Made by a program: the position numbers and the translations under genes
Notes under the pieces: generated by a model
Database searches by the model: none
What the model was told of the DNA's origin: nothing
Seen by the model: only the letters and a program-made list of their open reading frames with translations
Part shown: positions 17,212 to 26,640 of the stretch, piece by piece
Position numbering within the stretch: the stretch's first letter is position 1
Layout of the letters: every line of letters begins with the position of its first letter
Assembly (NCBI GenBank): GCA_965277275.1
Contig: CBDICG010000002.1
Coordinates: forward strand, 62,001-126,000
DNA: 64,000 bases
Direction: 5' to 3'
Source of the DNA: HLUCCA09 sp965277275
GTDB lineage: Bacteria; Pseudomonadota; Alphaproteobacteria; Rhodobacterales; Rhodobacteraceae

Positions 17212-18666
17212 TCAGACGAACCCGGCTGACGGATCATCGACGACGCCGGAAACCGGCATGGTGAAGTCCTGCTGGTCTCCCGCAGAGAGGGCTGCCGACG
17301 CGTATTCGTCGGTCAGGCGCAGTGCATCGCGGTAGCCAAGGATGCTTCCACGGTCGTAAAGCTCCATGATCTCGGCGGCTTGATCAACGTTCGTGAGGCC
17401 ATGAATGACGGCAAAGTGCAGACCGATATCGGCCTTTGCCTCGATCGTCTGCACATCGATCTGCGCCTCGGCGTCCGTGTTGTCGCGCGCGCCATTGATC
17501 AGGGCCAGCATGAACTTGCCACGGCTGAACCCCGCGTTCAGCTCCTCTGTCCAATACGTCAGACCGGCGGCATCGGGGTCGCGCTCAAGGAAGTTCCCAT
17601 ACGCCTCGCGGACAAGATCTGCATTGTCGAGATCGGCTGGATAGAGCGCAACCGTCTCGTCCTGAACGAAAAAGCTCTCGGCGATTTCTTCGAGGGTCAT
17701 TCCCTTTGACAGGCGCGTGCCCCAGTAATTGAGCCCGATCGCATCCGGCGCTCGATCGAAATAGGCGACGTACATCTCGACGAACGTGGTGATCTCGGCC
17801 GCGCTGAGCGAGGCGATCCCCGTGAACTGATCGAGGTCGATGGCGCCCTCGGGGAACCACTGGTTCCCCGCACCGAATTCGAGCGTCTCGACAGAGGTCA
17901 GCTGGTCCGTACCCGCCACCCCGCGACCATTGTCGCTGAGCGACAGCGTCCCGTCCGACGAGACGGTCAGGGTGTAGCCGTCGATGCTGTCGGAGAGAAC
18001 GAACCTGTCCTGCCCCCCCAGCCCGTCGACAATTTCATCCGACGCCGTTCCGGACAACACGTCGTTCTGGGCGCTTCCAACGATCGGCCCCACGGGCGCG
18101 GACCCGGTGTCTTCGCCATAGTAACGCTGAATCAGCGCGACATCGTCTTCCCAGAGGCTCTCGGCAGCGAACGTCTCCGGGATCGGGTCTTCCATGATGC
18201 TTCGAAAGCTGGACGTGGGCTGGATATCTCCGAGCCCCAGAACATTCCCGATCTCGTGCAGCGCGATCGTCACGACGGAGATCGTGCTCACGTCCGCCAC
18301 GTCGAGCTGTACCGAGCTCTTGGTGACGACCCGCGCGCCGCTCCAGCTCGAATTCCAGAACCCCCAGGTCCCGCCGCGCCCGCCGAGATCGGTCAGCGCA
18401 AACGTAATGTCCGCCGCATTGCCGGTGTCGGTCTGGACAAAGGCGATGGAGTCGAGCGCGTCATCCCAGAGCTGAAAGGCCCGGTCGATCTCGGAGAGGT
18501 AGGGCGCAATGTCCCCGGCCGCCGTGACCGGCCCGACCGCCGGCACATCGAGCGTATCGTTCGTCGCGCTCCAGGTGACGATGCGGCTCGTGCCCAAGGG
18601 CGTCAGCCGAACGTCGTAATAGTCTGAATAAAAGAGATCTTCGTAGGGAATCTGCGGGTCAATCAA
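17212..18666 (-). CDS. Secreted metzincin-like protein with RTX-like and DUF4214 regions; altered zinc motif
   Basis: 484 aa, acidic, without a Sec signal, as expected for type I secretion. Residues ~20-190 resemble a matrixin/serralysin fold ending in a Met-turn-like SIMEDP. The zinc motif reads H137-E-I-G-N141-V-L-G-L-G-D147 instead of HExxHxxGxxH/D, so the second ligand is Asn. Residues ~195-225 resemble one RTX nonapeptide stretch (GTASDEIVDGLGGQDRF). Residues ~285-400 carry two DUF4214-like repeats (YFDRAPDAIGLNYW, FLERDPDAAGLTYW). The only available start is a TTG, because a stop lies just upstream in frame. It lies downstream of glmS. It may be inactive, or may bind metal differently. 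Confidence 0.8.
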   Translation of the reverse strand: MIDPQIPYEDLFYSDYYDVRLTPLGTSRIVTWSATNDTLDVPAVGPVTAAGDIAPYLSEIDRAFQLWDDALDSIAFVQTDTGNAADITFALTDLGGRGGTWGFWNSSWSGARVVTKSSVQLDVADVSTISVVTIALHEIGNVLGLGDIQPTSSFRSIMEDPIPETFAAESLWEDDVALIQRYYGEDTGSAPVGPIVGSAQNDVLSGTASDEIVDGLGGQDRFVLSDSIDGYTLTVSSDGTLSLSDNGRGVAGTDQLTSVETLEFGAGNQWFPEGAIDLDQFTGIASLSAAEITTFVEMYVAYFDRAPDAIGLNYWGTRLSKGMTLEEIAESFFVQDETVALYPADLDNADLVREAYGNFLERDPDAAGLTYWTEELNAGFSRGKFMLALINGARDNTDAEAQIDVQTIEAKADIGLHFAVIHGLTNVDQAAEIMELYDRGSILGYRDALRLTDEYASAALSAGDQQDFTMPVSGVVDDPSAGFV

Positions 18667-18772
18667 GGCATTCGTCCAGAATCACGCGACTATGTCGGAG
18701 GGTTCTCCATGCTCCCTGTGGCAGCATTGCGGTTACCGCCGGCAAAAAGCAGGCGGATGCTCTTGGGACAGG

Positions 18773-20587
18773 CTACTCCACCGTCACCGACTTGGCGAGG
18801 TTGCGCGGCTGGTCGACGTCCGTCCCTTTGGCCAGGGCCGCGTGATAGGCAAGAAGCTGCGCAGGCACCGCGTAGAGGATGGGGGCGAGTTCCGGCACAA
18901 CGCTCGGCATCGTCAGGGTTTGCCAGCAGCCAGCCTCCGCCTCGGAGATCCCTTGCACATCCGAGATCAGAAGGACCCTGCCGCCGCGTGCCATCACCTC
19001 CTGCATGTTGGAGACGGTCTTTTCGAAGAGCGCGTCCCGTGGCGCAAAGACAATCACGGGCACGGTCTTGTCAACAAGGGCGATCGGGCCGTGCTTGAGC
19101 TCACCTGATGCATAACCTTCGGCATGAATGTAGCTGATTTCTTTCAGCTTTAGCGCCCCCTCGAGCGCGAGAGGAAAGAGCGATCCGCGCCCCAGAAAGA
19201 GCACGTCCTGCGCTTCGGCGACCTTTTGGGCCACCGCTGAAATCTCGGGTTCTTGCGCGAGCGCGAGATTGAACAATCCGGGAAGCGTCTGCACCGCCGC
19301 GATTTTCTCGGCCGCCTGCTCGGGCGACAGCACACAGCGATCCTGACCGGCCTTGACCGCCAGAAGGTAGAGCACGGCCAACTGGGAGGTGAAGGCCTTG
19401 GTCGACGCGACCCCGATCTCCGTGCCCGCTTGCGTGGGCAGGACAAGCGCGGACTCGCGCGCAATCGTGCTCTCGGGCACGTTCACCACGGACACAATGG
19501 CGTCGGCCAGGGGCGCGGCGTAGCGCAGGGCCGCGAGCGTATCTGCCGTCTCTCCAGACTGGCTGACAAAGAGCGCAAGCGTGCCTTTTGACACCGGAGG
19601 CTCGCGGTACCGGTACTCTGAGGCGACTTCGACCTCCGCCGGAAGCCGTGCCAACTGCTCGAACCAGTACTGCGCGACGTGGCACGCGTAGGATGCCGTG
19701 CCACAGGCCACCATGGACACCCGCGACACCTGTGCAAAGTCGATCCCCGGCTCGGGCAAGACCACACCACCGGAGAGGTAGTGCGCGAGCGTCTCGGCCA
19801 GCACGGTCGGCTGCTCGGCGATTTCCTTGGCCATGAAGTGTCGATGCCCGCCCTTCTCGATCCGACCCAGATCGACCTTCACCGTCTTGATCGGTCGCTG
19901 GACAGGCGCGCCGCTGGCATCCCGGATATCGACGGTCTGGCGTGTAAGCACAGCCCAGTCGCCTTCCTCAAGATACGTGATCCTGTCCGTCATCGGAGCG
20001 AGGGCGAGAGCATCGGAGCCGACATAGACCTCCCCGTCGCCGTGCCCGATTGCGAGCGGAGAGCCACGCCGCGCTGCGATCATCAGGTCCGTCTCGCCTT
20101 CGAAGAGCAGCGCGAGCGCAAAGGCGCCTTCCAGCCGCTGGAGCGTGGCGTGGGCCGCGTCGACCGGGCTCAGCCCCTTGTTGAGATGATACTGGACGAG
20201 CAGCGCGATGGTTTCGGTATCCGTGTCCGTTTCAGCGCCGAGATTGGCCGCGGAAAGCTCCTCGCGCAGCGCCTTGAAGTTCTCGATGATTCCGTTGTGC
20301 ACGACGGCCACGGGACCCGCCTTGTGCGGGTGGGCATTGGCGACTGTGGGTGCACCGTGCGTTGCCCAGCGCGTATGACCGATGCCGGATTTTCCGGCGA
20401 GCGGCTCGTGCACCAGAAGGTCCGAAAGGTTCACCAACTTGCCGACCGCGCGCCGCCGGTCGAGCCCCTCGGGGCGTACGGTCGCGATCCCGGCGCTGTC
20501 GTAGCCGCGGTATTCCAGCCGCTTCAGCGCCTCTACAAGCAGGGGCGCGGCTTCGTGTTCGCCCAGCACTCCGACAATTCCACACAT
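18773..20587 (-). CDS. glmS: Glutamine--fructose-6-phosphate aminotransferase (isomerizing)
   Basis: 604 aa. Makes glucosamine-6-phosphate, the first step toward UDP-GlcNAc for peptidoglycan and lipid A. The N-terminal glutaminase domain begins MCGIVGVLG with the nucleophilic Cys2 and contains RWATHG and the HNGIIENF loop. Two SIS isomerase domains follow, with VACGTASYA, FVSQSGETADTL and the C-terminal QLLAYHAALAKGTDVDQPRNLAKSVTVE. It lies 30 bases downstream of glmU on the same strand, so the two UDP-GlcNAc pathway genes form an operon. No glmS ribozyme is expected or seen. Confidence 0.97.
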   Translation of the reverse strand: MCGIVGVLGEHEAAPLLVEALKRLEYRGYDSAGIATVRPEGLDRRRAVGKLVNLSDLLVHEPLAGKSGIGHTRWATHGAPTVANAHPHKAGPVAVVHNGIIENFKALREELSAANLGAETDTDTETIALLVQYHLNKGLSPVDAAHATLQRLEGAFALALLFEGETDLMIAARRGSPLAIGHGDGEVYVGSDALALAPMTDRITYLEEGDWAVLTRQTVDIRDASGAPVQRPIKTVKVDLGRIEKGGHRHFMAKEIAEQPTVLAETLAHYLSGGVVLPEPGIDFAQVSRVSMVACGTASYACHVAQYWFEQLARLPAEVEVASEYRYREPPVSKGTLALFVSQSGETADTLAALRYAAPLADAIVSVVNVPESTIARESALVLPTQAGTEIGVASTKAFTSQLAVLYLLAVKAGQDRCVLSPEQAAEKIAAVQTLPGLFNLALAQEPEISAVAQKVAEAQDVLFLGRGSLFPLALEGALKLKEISYIHAEGYASGELKHGPIALVDKTVPVIVFAPRDALFEKTVSNMQEVMARGGRVLLISDVQGISEAEAGCWQTLTMPSVVPELAPILYAVPAQLLAYHAALAKGTDVDQPRNLAKSVTVE

Positions 20588-20617
20588 GCTATCGCCTCTC
20601 GCACCGGGTCCACGCGC

Positions 20618-21967
20618 CTACTTCGCGCGCTCTGCCTTGATCGTCTTGAGCCGGGCCATGAGCTTGGCCGCGAGCCCTGCCTTGTTCGTCTGCCGCGCGC
20701 GGGCCACCGCAAGCGCCTCGTCGGGCACATCCGACGTGATCACGGAGCCCGACGCGGTCATGGCCCGGGCACCAACGCGAACCGGCGCCACCAGCATCGT
20801 GTCGGACCCGATAAACGCGCCCTCGCCGATCTCGGTCTGGTGCTTCATGACCCCGTCGTAATTGCAGGTCACTGTTCCCGCGCCGATATTCGCGCCCGCT
20901 CCAACGGTTGCGTCGCCGACGTAGCTGAGGTGGTTGATCTTGGCGCCCTGCCCGACCTCGGCGGCTTTCACCTCGACGAAGTTGCCGATCTTCGCATCCT
21001 CGGCGATCTCGGTGCCCGGCCGCAGCCGCGCATAGGGCCCGATCACCGCCCCGGCAGAGACATGACAGCCCTCCAGGTGCGAAAACGCCCTCAGGCGCGC
21101 ACCCGTCTCGACCGTTACACCGGGGCCGAACACCACCATCGGCTCCACGCTCACGTCCCGGCCAAGGACGGTGTCCCACGCGAAGTGCACGGTCTCGGGG
21201 GCCGTGAGTGTCACGCCGTCTTCCATCGCATCGGCGCGGGCGCGGGCCTGAAACGCCGCTTCCGCGCGTGCGAGCCCGGCGCGCGAATTGACGCCCAGCG
21301 TTTCGGCCTCCGGGCAGACGACATAGCCGCAGGTCAGCCCCTCGGCGCGCGCAAGCGCAGGCAGGTCGGTCAGGTAGTACTCGCCCTTGACGTTGTCGTT
21401 CCCGATCCGGGGAAGAAGCTCGGCCAGCCGTTCTGTCCCGCAGGCAATGACACCGGAATTGCAAAGCGTGATCTCAAGCTCATCGGGCGTCGCGTCCTTG
21501 TCTTCGACAATCCGGTCAAGAGACTTGCCCGCCCCCGTTACGAGACGGCCGTATCCCGCCGGGTCTTCCGCCTCGAACCCAAGGACCATGACAGCGTGCG
21601 TCTTTAGCCCCTCGACCATGGCACGCATCGTTTCGGGCCGGATCAGCGGGGTGTCTGCATAGAGGACAAGCGTCGCGCCGCCCGCCCCTTCGAGCGCGGG
21701 AAGCGCCTGGGCCACGGCGTGGCCCGTGCCGAGGCGCTCGGTTTGCTCCGGCGTCTCGGCATCGGGCCAAACCTCGCGCACGGCCTCTGCCACCGCCGCC
21801 CCGCCATGGCCGGTCACAACGACCACGCGCTCGGGGTCCAGCGCCAGCCCGGCGCGCAGCGCGTGGTGCACCATCGGAGCGTGCGCCACCTCGTGGAGCA
21901 CCTTTGGCAGGTCGGAGCGCATGCGCTTGCCCTGCCCCGCTGCGAGGATCACCAGTTGAAGGCTCAT
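20618..21967 (-). CDS. glmU: Bifunctional GlcNAc-1-phosphate uridyltransferase / glucosamine-1-phosphate acetyltransferase
   Basis: 449 aa. The N-terminal pyrophosphorylase domain starts LVILAAGQGKRMRSDLPKVLH. The C-terminal left-handed beta-helix acetyltransferase domain includes RLRPGTEIAEDAKIGNFVEVK, NHLSYVGDATVGAGANIGAGT and NYDGVMKHQT. Together they make UDP-GlcNAc from glucosamine-1-phosphate. The start at 21967 (MSLQLVILAAG) fits the family; a longer upstream reading would add 92 unrelated residues. It is the first gene of glmU-glmS and diverges from gph. Confidence 0.97.
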   Translation of the reverse strand: MSLQLVILAAGQGKRMRSDLPKVLHEVAHAPMVHHALRAGLALDPERVVVVTGHGGAAVAEAVREVWPDAETPEQTERLGTGHAVAQALPALEGAGGATLVLYADTPLIRPETMRAMVEGLKTHAVMVLGFEAEDPAGYGRLVTGAGKSLDRIVEDKDATPDELEITLCNSGVIACGTERLAELLPRIGNDNVKGEYYLTDLPALARAEGLTCGYVVCPEAETLGVNSRAGLARAEAAFQARARADAMEDGVTLTAPETVHFAWDTVLGRDVSVEPMVVFGPGVTVETGARLRAFSHLEGCHVSAGAVIGPYARLRPGTEIAEDAKIGNFVEVKAAEVGQGAKINHLSYVGDATVGAGANIGAGTVTCNYDGVMKHQTEIGEGAFIGSDTMLVAPVRVGARAMTASGSVITSDVPDEALAVARARQTNKAGLAAKLMARLKTIKAERAK

Positions 21968-22147
21968 GCCTGTCCGTCCTTGCCCGCTGCCCAAACCTTT
22001 GCGCACCTCTATGTGCGCTCTTGTCGTTCTATGCGCACCGTAATACCCGGTGTCGGGCTTGCCGCAAGGGTCGGGCCGGTCACACAGCATTTCGGCGTGT
22101 TTCATCGAGGCACCCATGGCAAGGCTCCGATGCCGGAAAGGGACGAC

Positions 22148-22810
22148 ATGCGCAGCGTCATCTTCGATCTCGACGGCACCCTTGCCGACACCTCCGCCGA
22201 CCTGATCGCGGCAGCCAATGCCTGCTTCGACCGGATGGGGCACGGCAACATGCTCGACCCCGTTGCCGATGCGGCCACGGCGCTTCGCGGCGGGCGCGCG
22301 ATGCTGCGGCTGGGGCTAGATCGCCTCGGCGCGCCAGATGAGGCTGTCGTGGACCGTTTCTATCCGGTGCTCCTTGATGCCTATGAAGACGGGATTGATC
22401 GGCACACGACCCTTTATCCGGGCGCGATGAACGCGGTCACTGAGCTCAAGGCGCGTGGCTTCGCCGTCGCCATCTGTACCAACAAGCCGGAAGGGCTGGC
22501 GCGGCTCCTCATGGAGCGCCTCGGTGTACTGTCGGAATTCGGCGCGCTGATCGGCGCCGATACCCTGCCTGTGCGCAAGCCCGATCCCGAGCCTTTCCAC
22601 CAGGCCGTTTCCCGCGCTGGCGGTGCGCCGGGGCGTGGGCTGCTCGTCGGCGATACCGTCACGGACCGGGACACCGCCCGCGCGGCGGGCGCGCCTGTCG
22701 TTCTGGTGACCTTCGGGCCCGGGCGCGCGGCCGTGGAGGATCTTGAGCCAGACGCGCTTCTGCCCGATTTCGCGCATCTGCCGGACATTGCGGACCGGCT
22801 CGTCGCGTAG
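22148..22810 (+). CDS. gph: HAD-family phosphoglycolate phosphatase-like protein
   Basis: 220 aa. It carries the HAD motifs FDLDGTLADT (Asp nucleophile and acid), CTNKPEGLARLL, RKPDPEPFH and VGDTVTDRDTARAAG, with a helical cap at residues ~15-90, as in Gph. It dephosphorylates 2-phosphoglycolate or a similar small phosphate ester. I start at 22148 because GGAAAGGGA sits just before it; an in-frame ATG six codons earlier is possible. It is divergent from glmU. Substrate assignment rests on family resemblance only. Confidence 0.85.
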   Translation: MRSVIFDLDGTLADTSADLIAAANACFDRMGHGNMLDPVADAATALRGGRAMLRLGLDRLGAPDEAVVDRFYPVLLDAYEDGIDRHTTLYPGAMNAVTELKARGFAVAICTNKPEGLARLLMERLGVLSEFGALIGADTLPVRKPDPEPFHQAVSRAGGAPGRGLLVGDTVTDRDTARAAGAPVVLVTFGPGRAAVEDLEPDALLPDFAHLPDIADRLVA

Positions 22811-22876
22811 GATCTGTCAAGGCCTGGCCTGATCTCTGGCGCGCGCTCCGCTGACGCGCGATCCGCACAGACGCAA

Positions 22877-22897
22877 GGCTCAGGGCTCAGGGCTCAG
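22877..22897. repeat. Triplicated 7-bp unit
   Basis: Three perfect head-to-tail copies of GGCTCAG lie between the convergent gph and glycosyltransferase-like genes. A small simple repeat with no obvious role. Confidence 0.6.
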
Positions 22898-22940
22898 ACG
22901 GTAGAAGCGGCCACGACGACGCGCGCCACAGCGCCCAAGG

Positions 22941-23741
22941 TCACGACCATTCGGCGCCGAGATCCTGACGCGTGCGGTCGATCCAGTGCTCGCGCAGCCA
23001 CGGGCTCGGCAAGGCATGGCGCAGCATGTTTCCATGCCAGCCTGCCACCGCCTCCTCCATCTTTGGACGTCCATGAAAACAGACGACGCGCGCGTTGGCG
23101 GGCAAGCGCGGCGGCTTGGCATAGCTGATGGGTGGCCAGAGCAGGCAATCGTGCTTGAAACTCACCACCTGATCCGGCGGCAAGTAGGCAAATGCGTCGC
23201 GCTCCTGGGCGAGCGTCGAGGTGTAGCGCTGCTCGGAGCCCCGCGCACGTTCGACGCAATCCGTCGGCGACTCGGCGAGGGTCTCATAAAGCCAGGGATG
23301 GAGCGCAGGATCGTACCGAAAGACCGAGCCGTGCCCTGTCGGCCGGCCACGCCGCGCCTCGACCCAATCCGCCCGCATCGCCACCTTGCCCGGCGCGAAG
23401 GAGAGGATCTCGTCAAGCGCGCCGGTGATGACGACATCGAGGTCGAACCCGAGCACCGGCCCCTCCAGCCCCGCAATCAGACCCGGCCGGAAGAGGGACA
23501 CCTTGCGCATCGCCCCCTGCCGGTTGGCCACCGCGAGGGCCGCGGACATCTCGTCATGAAACGGCTCGGCGGGGAGCGGCAGCGTCTCGACATCCGGGTG
23601 CAGGCCATCCGCATGTTCCGTCATGCAGACGAAGCGCACCGGGGACGTTAGGTTGCGACGGACGCCGGAATAGAGGCGATTGACGTACTCCGCCCCGAAG
23701 AGCGTGCCCCACTTGATACAAACCACCGTCGCCTGCGCCAT
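22941..23741 (-). CDS. Glycosyltransferase-like protein of unknown specificity
   Basis: 266 aa. It begins MAQATVVCIKWGTLFGAEYVN, a start typical of this family, with GGGAGAG just upstream; the longer frame adds an unlikely Ala-rich extension. A GT-A style fold is suggested by VRFVCMTEH and the DxD-like FDLDVVITGALD near residue 115. Later HGSVFRYD, SFKHDCLLWPP and VVCFHGRPKM are conserved-looking blocks. It may add a sugar to a surface glycan. It is a single gene convergent with gph. I can support the fold class but not a donor or acceptor. Confidence 0.7.
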   Translation of the reverse strand: MAQATVVCIKWGTLFGAEYVNRLYSGVRRNLTSPVRFVCMTEHADGLHPDVETLPLPAEPFHDEMSAALAVANRQGAMRKVSLFRPGLIAGLEGPVLGFDLDVVITGALDEILSFAPGKVAMRADWVEARRGRPTGHGSVFRYDPALHPWLYETLAESPTDCVERARGSEQRYTSTLAQERDAFAYLPPDQVVSFKHDCLLWPPISYAKPPRLPANARVVCFHGRPKMEEAVAGWHGNMLRHALPSPWLREHWIDRTRQDLGAEWS

Positions 23742-24027
23742 GGCTCTCCCTACCGCGCTGTCCGGCACGGCACCAGACGCAACCTGCGCTCTCGCCCCGG
23801 CTGTTCCGGGTGCGGCATCCATCTAACGGGGGACCGCCAGGATTGGAGGTGCTGATCCTCATCGCGCGATCAGATCCTGCGGATCAGGCCACTTCAGCCG
23901 TAGCGATCCCCACTCCGCATCGAGGCGGGGAGCGCATGGTCAGGGTCAAACGGCCGATGCGGGAGACGATCCGGACCGCAGGGTGATAAGCTAGGGATCC
24001 GTCGGCGCAACCACTATCAGTGCTCGA

Positions 24028-25191
24028 TCAGGGGGCCGGCATGCGGCGCTCCACCACTTCTGCCCAGTAGGAGCATCCCGAGGGGATCGTCTCGTCGTTG
24101 AAATCATAGGCGGGGTTGTGGACCATTGCCGTATCGCCGTTGCCGACGAGAATGTAGGCACCCGGTCGCTCGTTGAGCATGAAGGAAAAGTCCTCTCCTC
24201 CCATCGTCACCGGCGCTTCGGCAACGTCCCCGGCCACGGCGCGCGCGACATCGCGGGCGAAATCCGTCTGGTCGGGCGCATTCACTGTGACGGGGTAGTT
24301 GCGCTTGTAACTCACATGCGCCTGACCGCCGAACGCCGCCGCCGTGCCCGTGGCGATCGCGGTGAGACGGTGCTCGGCCATGTCGCGAGCCCCTTCCGAC
24401 AGGGTGCGCACGGTGCCCCTGAGGAACACCCGCTCCGGGATGACGTTGTGCGCCTTCGATTCGGTCTCGAACGAGGTCACCGAGACAACCACCTGCTCGA
24501 CCGGGTCCGCATTGCGCGAGACGATGGATTGCAGCGCGACCACGAGGTGCGACGCAAGCAGCGTCGTGTCGATGGTGTCGTGGGGCTTGGCCGCGTGGCC
24601 GCCCTTCCCCTCAACTTCGATCTCGAAGATATCGGCGGCGGCAAAGAACGGACCCGTTCGGATCGCGAAGCTGCCCACGGGCTGACCGGGCCAGTTGTGC
24701 ATGCCGTAGACTTCCTGAATCCCGAACTTCTCCATCAGCCCATCCTCGACCATGGCGCGGCCGCCGCCCTCGCCTTCCTCGGCGGGCTGGAAGATGATGA
24801 TTGCCGTGCCGTCGAAGTTGCGCGTTTCGGCCAGATACTGGGCCGCGCCGAGCAGCATGGCGGTATGCCCGTCATGGCCGCAAGCATGCATCGCGCCGTC
24901 CGTCTTGGACGCGTAGGGAGCGCCGGTGATCTCCGTCATCGGCAAGGCATCCATGTCTGCGCGCAGCCCGATGACCTTGCCGCTCTCGACGGAGCGGCCA
25001 CGAATGACCCCCACGACGCCTGTCTGCCCGATGCCTGTCGTGACTTCGTCGACGCCGAACTCCCGCAGTTTCTCGGCCACCATCGCGGCTGTCCGGTGGG
25101 TCTCGAATCCAAGCTCGGGATGGGCGTGGATGTCGCGGCGCCATTCCGTGATCTCGGGGTGCATCTCGGCAAATCTGTTCTTCACGGGCAT
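24028..25191 (-). CDS. M20 family amidohydrolase (hippurate/N-acyl-amino acid hydrolase type)
   Basis: 387 aa. A cytoplasmic dinuclear-metal hydrolase that removes acyl groups from amino acids or similar amides. Metal and catalytic motifs are intact: IGLRADMDALPM, HACGHDGHTAMLLGAAQ, FQPAEEGEGGGRAM and the late MGGEDFSFML. The inserted dimerisation domain lies around residues 185-300. A strong GGGAGG site precedes the start at 25191. It diverges from the YeeE-type transporter gene. The natural substrate is unknown; relatives are named HipO, AmaB or IAA-amino-acid hydrolase. Confidence 0.93.
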   Translation of the reverse strand: MPVKNRFAEMHPEITEWRRDIHAHPELGFETHRTAAMVAEKLREFGVDEVTTGIGQTGVVGVIRGRSVESGKVIGLRADMDALPMTEITGAPYASKTDGAMHACGHDGHTAMLLGAAQYLAETRNFDGTAIIIFQPAEEGEGGGRAMVEDGLMEKFGIQEVYGMHNWPGQPVGSFAIRTGPFFAAADIFEIEVEGKGGHAAKPHDTIDTTLLASHLVVALQSIVSRNADPVEQVVVSVTSFETESKAHNVIPERVFLRGTVRTLSEGARDMAEHRLTAIATGTAAAFGGQAHVSYKRNYPVTVNAPDQTDFARDVARAVAGDVAEAPVTMGGEDFSFMLNERPGAYILVGNGDTAMVHNPAYDFNDETIPSGCSYWAEVVERRMPAP

Positions 25192-25500
25192 TGTCGCCTC
25201 CCTGGATGAGTCCCTTTGTATCTAGCGCGTCCCTGCCGCAGGCTCCACCTGCACGCGGATCGGACGCGAGATTTCGGCAGCCGCCGCTTCGGCTCACGGC
25301 CGAGCGCGTGCGGGGCGGAATTAGGGACGCGGTTGTGGTTGCGGCGATGCGGCAGAACATGGCGTCGCCCGAACGGTATCCTTCGAAACAGGCATTCCGC
25401 CGCAACGCAGCAGGGCGAACGTGGTGCCCGGGCCTGCGGATTGCGAGGGCGTGGACCGGTTGCTATGTGCGCTGGCCGATCTCTCGTCTGGAGCCGACCG
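25192..25500. other. Divergent intergenic region
   Basis: About 310 bp between the M20 amidohydrolase and the YeeE-type transporter genes, presumably holding both promoters. I see no gene, repeat or recognisable operator. Confidence 0.5.
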
Positions 25501-26565
25501 ATGTATGAATCACTGGGATTTTCCACGCTGACTGCGCCCCAAGCCGCCATTGCCTTCGGGCTGCTACTTGGCCTCGCGTTTGGTGCGATGGCTCAGGTCA
25601 GCAGGTTCTGTCTGCGCCGCGGCCTCGTGGCCGGGCCCGACCGGCGCGCTGCGCTCGGCGTCTGGGCGGTTGCCCTCGTGACCGCGCTGGTGGGAACGCA
25701 ACTCGCCGTCGCGACCGGCCTGGTCGGTTTTGAGAACCACCGGTTTCTTGCAGCCGACATGCCGGTGCTCGCGCTGGGCCTCGGCGGACTGATGTTCGGC
25801 GCCGGAATGGTGCTTACACGTGGATGCCTGTCGCGCCTGACTGTCCTTGGCGCTTCGGGCAACCTGCGCGCTCTGAGCGTCCTCCTTGTCATCGCAATCG
25901 TGGCGCACGCTGCGCTCAAGGGCGTTCTGGCGCCACTGCGCGTTGCGCTTGGATCGGTCACAGTGCCGATGGGCGAAGCTGCGTCGCTCGCGTCCCTGCC
26001 CGGCGGCCCGCTCGTCTGGACAGGCATTCTGGCACTCGCGGCCCTCACGTTTGTCCTGCGCTCCGGCGCCCGGACACGGGATATCGTGCTTGCCGTGGGC
26101 ATCGGAGCGCTTGTCCCGCTTGGATGGGTCGGCACGGGCTATGTCCTCTATGACGACTTCGACCCGATCGCGCTGCAGTCGCTCTCGTTCACGCTTCCCG
26201 CAGCTGAGACGCTTTTCTGGGGCATTGCATCGACCGCGATCGCCCCGACCTTCGGCGTGGGCCTGCTGGGGGGCGCCGTCGCGGGTGCACTCGCCGCGGC
26301 CCTTCTGACGGGTGGCTTCCAGTGGCAGAGCTTCGAGAGCCCCGGACAAACCGGACGCTACCTGGCGGGCGGGGCGCTGATGGGCGTTGGCGGCGTGCTT
26401 GCCGGAGGCTGCACCCTGGGCGCTGGCCTTTCCGGCGTGGCAACGCTGAGCGTCGCGGCGCTGCTTGCCCTCGGCGCCATTGCCCTGGGTGCCATCGCCA
26501 CGGATGCGCTGCTGCGTGCGCGCACGTCGGCCGAGCTTCACGGCGCGGGTATCCCGGCGGAGTGA
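25501..26565 (+). CDS. YeeE/YedE family sulfur-compound transporter
   Basis: 354 aa, very hydrophobic. Two YeeE-type repeats are visible: FGAGMVLTRGCLSRLTVLGASGNLRAL near residue 100 and GVGGVLAGGCTLGAGLSGVATLS near residue 300. Each has the conserved Gly-rich loop with Cys that handles thiosulfate or sulfide in the characterised transporter. Relatives import thiosulfate or support selenium/sulfur metabolism. The start at 25501 has GGAG eight bases ahead. A strong bidirectional terminator follows. No sulfurtransferase adjoins, so the exact substrate is open. Confidence 0.86.
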   Translation: MYESLGFSTLTAPQAAIAFGLLLGLAFGAMAQVSRFCLRRGLVAGPDRRAALGVWAVALVTALVGTQLAVATGLVGFENHRFLAADMPVLALGLGGLMFGAGMVLTRGCLSRLTVLGASGNLRALSVLLVIAIVAHAALKGVLAPLRVALGSVTVPMGEAASLASLPGGPLVWTGILALAALTFVLRSGARTRDIVLAVGIGALVPLGWVGTGYVLYDDFDPIALQSLSFTLPAAETLFWGIASTAIAPTFGVGLLGGAVAGALAAALLTGGFQWQSFESPGQTGRYLAGGALMGVGGVLAGGCTLGAGLSGVATLSVAALLALGAIALGAIATDALLRARTSAELHGAGIPAE

Positions 26566-26582
26566 GCTTTCTCACCAGAACG

Positions 26583-26620
26583 AAAAAGGCGCGCGCCGGA
26601 GACCCGGCGCGCGCCTTTTT
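26583..26620. terminator. Strong bidirectional terminator
   Basis: A 12-bp perfect GC stem (GGCGCGCGCCGG / CCGGCGCGCGCC, 4-base loop) is flanked by AAAAA on the left and TTTTT on the right, so it can end the YeeE transcript and the convergent SDR transcript. It lies 18 bases after the YeeE-type stop and 20 after the SDR stop. Confidence 0.93.
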
Positions 26621-26640
26621 CCTTTGGGAAACGCGAATGC

